From: Acinetobacter chinensis
Lineage (GTDB): Bacteria; Pseudomonadota; Gammaproteobacteria; Pseudomonadales; Moraxellaceae
Assembly: GCF_002165375.2 (NCBI RefSeq)
Contig: NZ_CP032128.1
Coordinates: 1-5,433 of the forward strand
Length of the DNA: 5,433 nucleotides
Reading direction: 5' to 3'
Below the pieces are notes generated by a model. That model saw only the letters and a program-made list of their open reading frames with translations, ran no database searches and was not told the origin of the DNA. A program made the position numbers and the translations under genes. Of this stretch, positions 5,360 through 5,433 are shown piece by piece. Positions within the stretch are counted from its first letter, which is position 1, and every line of letters begins with the position of its first letter.

Positions 5360-5418
5360 GATGTAAAGTCCCATTGACAAGTGTTTTTAAAAAAAAATTG
5401 AAAATTTTTTTTCGGGGT

Positions 5419-5433
5419 TAAGGGGTGTCCCCT
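5419..5433. repeat. Inverted repeat completed across the window ends (junction of a circle)
   Basis: TAAGGGG (5419-5425), TGT, then CCCCT (5429-5433) continues with TA at positions 1-2 to give a perfect 7-bp inverted repeat. It lies between mobA and oriT on the closed plasmid. The flanking stretch 5360-5418 holds no gene, only A/T runs (5387-5412) that may contain the mobA promoter; I could not pick out convincing -35 and -10 boxes. Confidence 0.6.

Overview
The window reads as one complete small mobilizable plasmid, opened close to its transfer origin, from Acinetobacter or a close relative (Moraxellaceae). The host call rests on three things: the AT-rich sequence, a Rep_3 initiator with a typical Acinetobacter plasmid N-terminus (a KDNALINASYNLDL segment), and an aminoglycoside nucleotidyltransferase that looks most like the ANT(3'')-II enzymes native to Acinetobacter chromosomes. 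Circularity is inferred. The last 15 bases and the first two together make a perfect 7-bp inverted repeat (TAAGGGG-TGT-CCCCTTA). Joining the ends also puts oriT between divergent mobA and traD, the usual layout of MOBQ (RSF1010-like) mobilization regions.

Layout. Positions 1-135 hold an RSF1010-type oriT (inverted repeat followed by AAGTGCG/CCCT) and a good sigma-70 promoter. The promoter carries an inverted repeat, a second AAGTGCGC copy and an iteron core. Reading rightwards are a small TraD-family mobilization accessory gene (136-411), an aadA-type streptomycin/spectinomycin adenylyltransferase gene (415-1203) whose ribosome binding site lies in the end of traD, and the C-terminal 301 residues of a TrbL/VirB6-like conjugation protein (1225-2130). 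Convergent to these is a leftward pair: rep (2401-3339) and a small unrecognised gene (2152-2385). Upstream of rep lies the replication origin, with four perfect 22-bp iterons, inverted iteron cores in the rep promoter and a 32-nt A/T-only tract. Positions 3560-3890 hold no convincing gene but are dense in inverted repeats and TCGCTTCGCTC-type repeats. A hairpin with 24-bp perfect arms overlaps the stop codon of the leftward relaxase gene mobA (3941-5359) and closes the map.

How it works together. Rep binds the iterons and probably represses its own promoter. MobA, helped by TraD, nicks oriT, and the plasmid moves using a conjugation machine supplied by another plasmid, since only a fragment of one T4SS gene (trbL) is present. 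The resistance gene sits in the mobilization operon without any visible IS, integron attC or pdif site. It was probably captured by recombination and is now expressed from the mobilization promoter. I see no clear new molecular system. The most notable points are the setting of the resistance gene, the trbL scar, and the oriT/iteron-like motifs inside the mobilization promoter.
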